Assembly (NCBI GenBank): GCA_018894105.1
Contig: CM032122.1
Span: 36,053,404 to 36,117,403, forward strand
Source: Jacaranda mimosifolia
Taxonomy: Eukaryota; Streptophyta; Magnoliopsida; Lamiales; Bignoniaceae
Length of the DNA stretch: 64,000 bases
Reading direction: 5' to 3'
Shown: one piece after another, positions 61,176 through 64,000 of the stretch
How positions within the stretch are numbered: the stretch's first letter is position 1
Layout: each line of letters starts with the position of its first letter
The notes under the pieces: generated by a model
Databases searched by the model: none
Seen by the model: only the letters and a program-made list of their open reading frames with translations
What the model was told of the DNA's origin: nothing
Position numbers and translations under genes: made by a program

Positions 61176-64000
61176 GATTCTCGAAATTTTGATAGAGTGA
61201 CAGATGTAATCAATTAATTGAAGAATCATAACTCTATAATAACTCTTTATTCGATTCACTTTCACTTAATTATTCATCCAGCTGGTGGATTTTTTTATTT
61301 TTTTTTCGACGTCAAACTAAATTTATTTTTGATTAATAATTGACACACAACTAAAAATGAAACATGGTATTTTTAAAGACTTTGTTTGTATTCATTCACC
61401 TGGGCACCTTTAGAATTTATGATTATAAGAATTCACACACTTAGAGATAATTGTTGCAGACCAGTCATTGTTAAAATCATCTTCTTTCAGAATTCTTACA
61501 AATAATGCTTTCAATAGCAAAATCATTCCAGTGAACCCCAAACGGTTCTTCAGTTCTAATCCTTTTCTAGATCTACTGATTTACTTTTTATATATCTGAT
61601 AACTTTTTAGATAGATTTTTATTTAATAATTATAGGAATATTTCAATTTAACATAATCATTCATCTAGCTTGGAAGTTAAAAGATTATAGATCACTTTTT
61701 AACGTCCAAATTGACTTTTAAGCTTGAGCTTAAAGCTTAAATGTATGTAGGTTTAGGGCTGTATATATATCTTTCTAAATAAAATGAAATAAGAAAAAAT
61801 TAATAAATTTTCAAATTATGTCAAGTGGTAAAATTGAAAAAACAACACCAGGCTGACTATTAAGTTTTGTAGTTAGTAATTCGAGAATATTCGTATGTAA
61901 TTAGTCAGTATTATTTTAACAATTTAGGAACATCCTTCGGTACTCGTAAATAGAATTTTTTTTGAAAAAATTTAACTCATGTGATTTATTAATTTAGTTG
62001 ATAATTATTTCATTCTCATCCCTCATTCCTTGTCTTTTCTAATGTTTTAAAAAGAGTTAAAAGACATTTTTTTTGGTTCGTTTTTTTAGTTGCTAATTCA
62101 GGAAAAAAAACTATTGTATCTTAAAAATTAATTATCAAAACTCAATTACATTAAGCTAATTTCGTCGTAAAAATAAAGAATCTTACTCATCAAAGTATTT
62201 TGTCATGCTATCATACTCTATCTAGTTAACTAAAATTACACATATTCCTCTCTATTTCTCCTTACATGTAATACAATCCTTTTCTAACCATATTATGCCC
62301 ATCGGCTTTGGTATGTAATAAATTTTGTTAAAGTACGTGAAGTACGTAATAATTTTTTTTTAAATATGTGAACCTAATTTCAGAACTGAATTTTCCTAAA
62401 TTTATTGCAATTCATCTAATATTTGGTATATGACCTAAAAAAGTACACGTACGTTGGGTGGAAGAGTGATCATTTGCTTCCTCGGCTCCCTTTTTCTTGG
62501 GACTAGTGATAGGAGGATATGACTAGAACTAAAATTTCAAGTATTAATATTATTTTTAAAAGTAGTCGATTTAGATCTTTTATTTTAATATATACATATT
62601 TTTATTTTATTGTATGAATATAAGACACATGTACTAAATATTTCATTATAAAAATAAATGATTAAGAATTAAATATATTTGACATATATTGATCACATAG
62701 AAATATGAGATGTAAATATACTTGACATATATTGATCACATTGAAATATAAGATAAAATACAAAATGGAATATAGGATCCACAGTGAGTAACTTGTAGAC
62801 GATCAAGTCTTTGAAAACATCAAAGTTCATTAATGCAATTAATTACCATATAGTGTAGGAGTAAAACACAAATTTGAGGTCTAGATCTGAAATTAAGAGC
62901 AATTTTTATTTCAATTTAAATAAATTTGATATAACTTCGAGAAAAATTCTTAACTTTAATTAGGTTTTTGGTTGGATTATAGAACCAAATAGATAGTCGA
63001 TTTGATTATTCAAGCATAAATAAAATTGGAGTTGTTAATGACTGAAAGTTTTTGGAGATAAAAATGTTAAAAGGAAAAATAAATAAAGTAACTATAAGTG
63101 ACTACTTGTAAATGCACAAAGTGAAGTATTTATTTATTAGCAATTGTCATTTGTAGATGGACCATGGTTGAGTTGGCATGGTCCAATTTATTTAATTTAA
63201 AATATTTAATTATGTAAATAATTTAAATTACAGGCAGAATTAGATAACTAATCTGTTTGCAAAAGACATAAATGGATAATTAAAGGAATATTCGAATTTT
63301 TAATAACATATCACGACTTCCTCATCAAAATTTATTTCACAGGTTTGAACAATAGAATTAAGTTTGAAAAATAGAATTACATCAGCTTCTTTTGCAAGTT
63401 TAATATGGTCCACCACGAACATATTAGATATCAAAATATATGAAGATTCAAAAATTATAAATTAAATTTATAACAGACATGCATAAAAACCAACATTATG
63501 TTGTGAACGTTTATCCAATAATAATTTTAAGTCGGTTTTTATTTATATTATGCTAAAAATCATGTCTGCGTAGCAGAAAATTAAAAATTAAATAATAATA
63601 ATTGTTAAAGTCACTGGTCTTAATGATTATCGAGTAAATAAACCGACAGGCTATTTTTTTTGTGTTTGGTCGACGTGCAGGCATAACCATAGCCAAATTG
63701 TTCATCTGCCTTTGAACGCTGAACGTTGGATAACCCGAAATGATTCTATACTTACAGACACATACTTTTTAATGATTATAAATACAAGGAATGATTAGTT
63801 GAGCCTCAAATTAACTATTTTATTGTGTTATCATTATTTTAACTTACTTTCATCACAAAGAATTATGGGGCCGTAGTTGGCCCTTTATAACTCAACCTTA
63901 GTGCCATCCTAATTCAGTTTGGATTTCAACATAAAGTAGATTGTGAAACCATTATTTATATTTCATGTCAGATATTTTATTATAAAATAGTTTGTATATT
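61176..64000. other. Intergenic AT-rich DNA; no gene seen
   Basis: No gene or complete element was recognised to the window's right edge. A 47-bp tandem duplication is present at 62668-62755 (ACTTGACATATATTGATCAC and its neighbour copy). The segment 63160-63190 has GGACCATGGTTGAGTTGGCA, without further context. Confidence 0.5.
62668..62755 (+). repeat. Two-copy ~47-bp tandem duplication
   Basis: TTGACATATATTGATCACAT followed by GAAATAT-AGAT occurs at about 62668-62711 and again at about 62720-62755. It is non-coding. Confidence 0.7.

Overview
The window is nuclear DNA of a flowering plant. Genes are split by GT-AG introns, intergenic DNA is very AT-rich, and plant LTR retrotransposons, MITEs and tRNA-derived SINE-like copies are common. 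The proteins are eudicot-like and the species cannot be fixed. All protein assignments come from motif recognition and recalled family sequences, because no database search was run.

Six genes are supported. (1) VPS41, minus strand, 609-7562: seven exons for the N-terminal ~431 residues; the rest lies off the left edge. (2) A complete 13-exon serine carboxypeptidase of the SCPL51 type, minus, 12640-17653, with its catalytic triad. (3) A single-exon SIAMESE-RELATED CDK inhibitor resembling SMR2, plus, 28504-28887. (4) A single-exon histone H2B variant of the H2B.8/H2B.S class, plus, 35262-36044. (5) A single-exon ATL RING-H2 ubiquitin ligase resembling ATL57, plus, 48927-49670. (6) An eight-exon, 829-residue protein with a C-terminal RING finger, minus, 53023-57595.

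The rest is repeats. 7.6-12.6 kb holds a PIF/Harbinger-like element with TTA duplications and a hAT MITE with an 8-bp duplication. 17.7-28.5 kb holds two more hAT MITEs with 8-bp duplications, a G-rich tract with degenerate tandem repeats, SINE-like copies and microsatellites. 30.7-34.2 kb holds a 2-kb Mutator-like foldback element with ~600-bp arms, flanked by two MITEs in opposite orientation. 37.7-46.1 kb is a nested composite: an AT-rich host element with inverted ends, split by a non-autonomous LTR retrotransposon whose interior is almost entirely tandem repeats, and by a 3.1-kb solo LTR. A hAT-like element lies just 3' of the ATL gene. 59.2-61.2 kb holds a CACTA-like MITE and a second long inverted repeat.

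The genes share no pathway. They do match a conserved gene neighbourhood. From memory, VPS41, SMR2 and H2B.8 are neighbours on Arabidopsis chromosome 1 (At1g08190/08180/08170), while SCPL51, ATL57 and a large RING protein are neighbours on chromosome 2 (At2g27920/27940/27950). Here both sets are interleaved, as expected if this locus kept genes that Arabidopsis divided between two duplicated segments.
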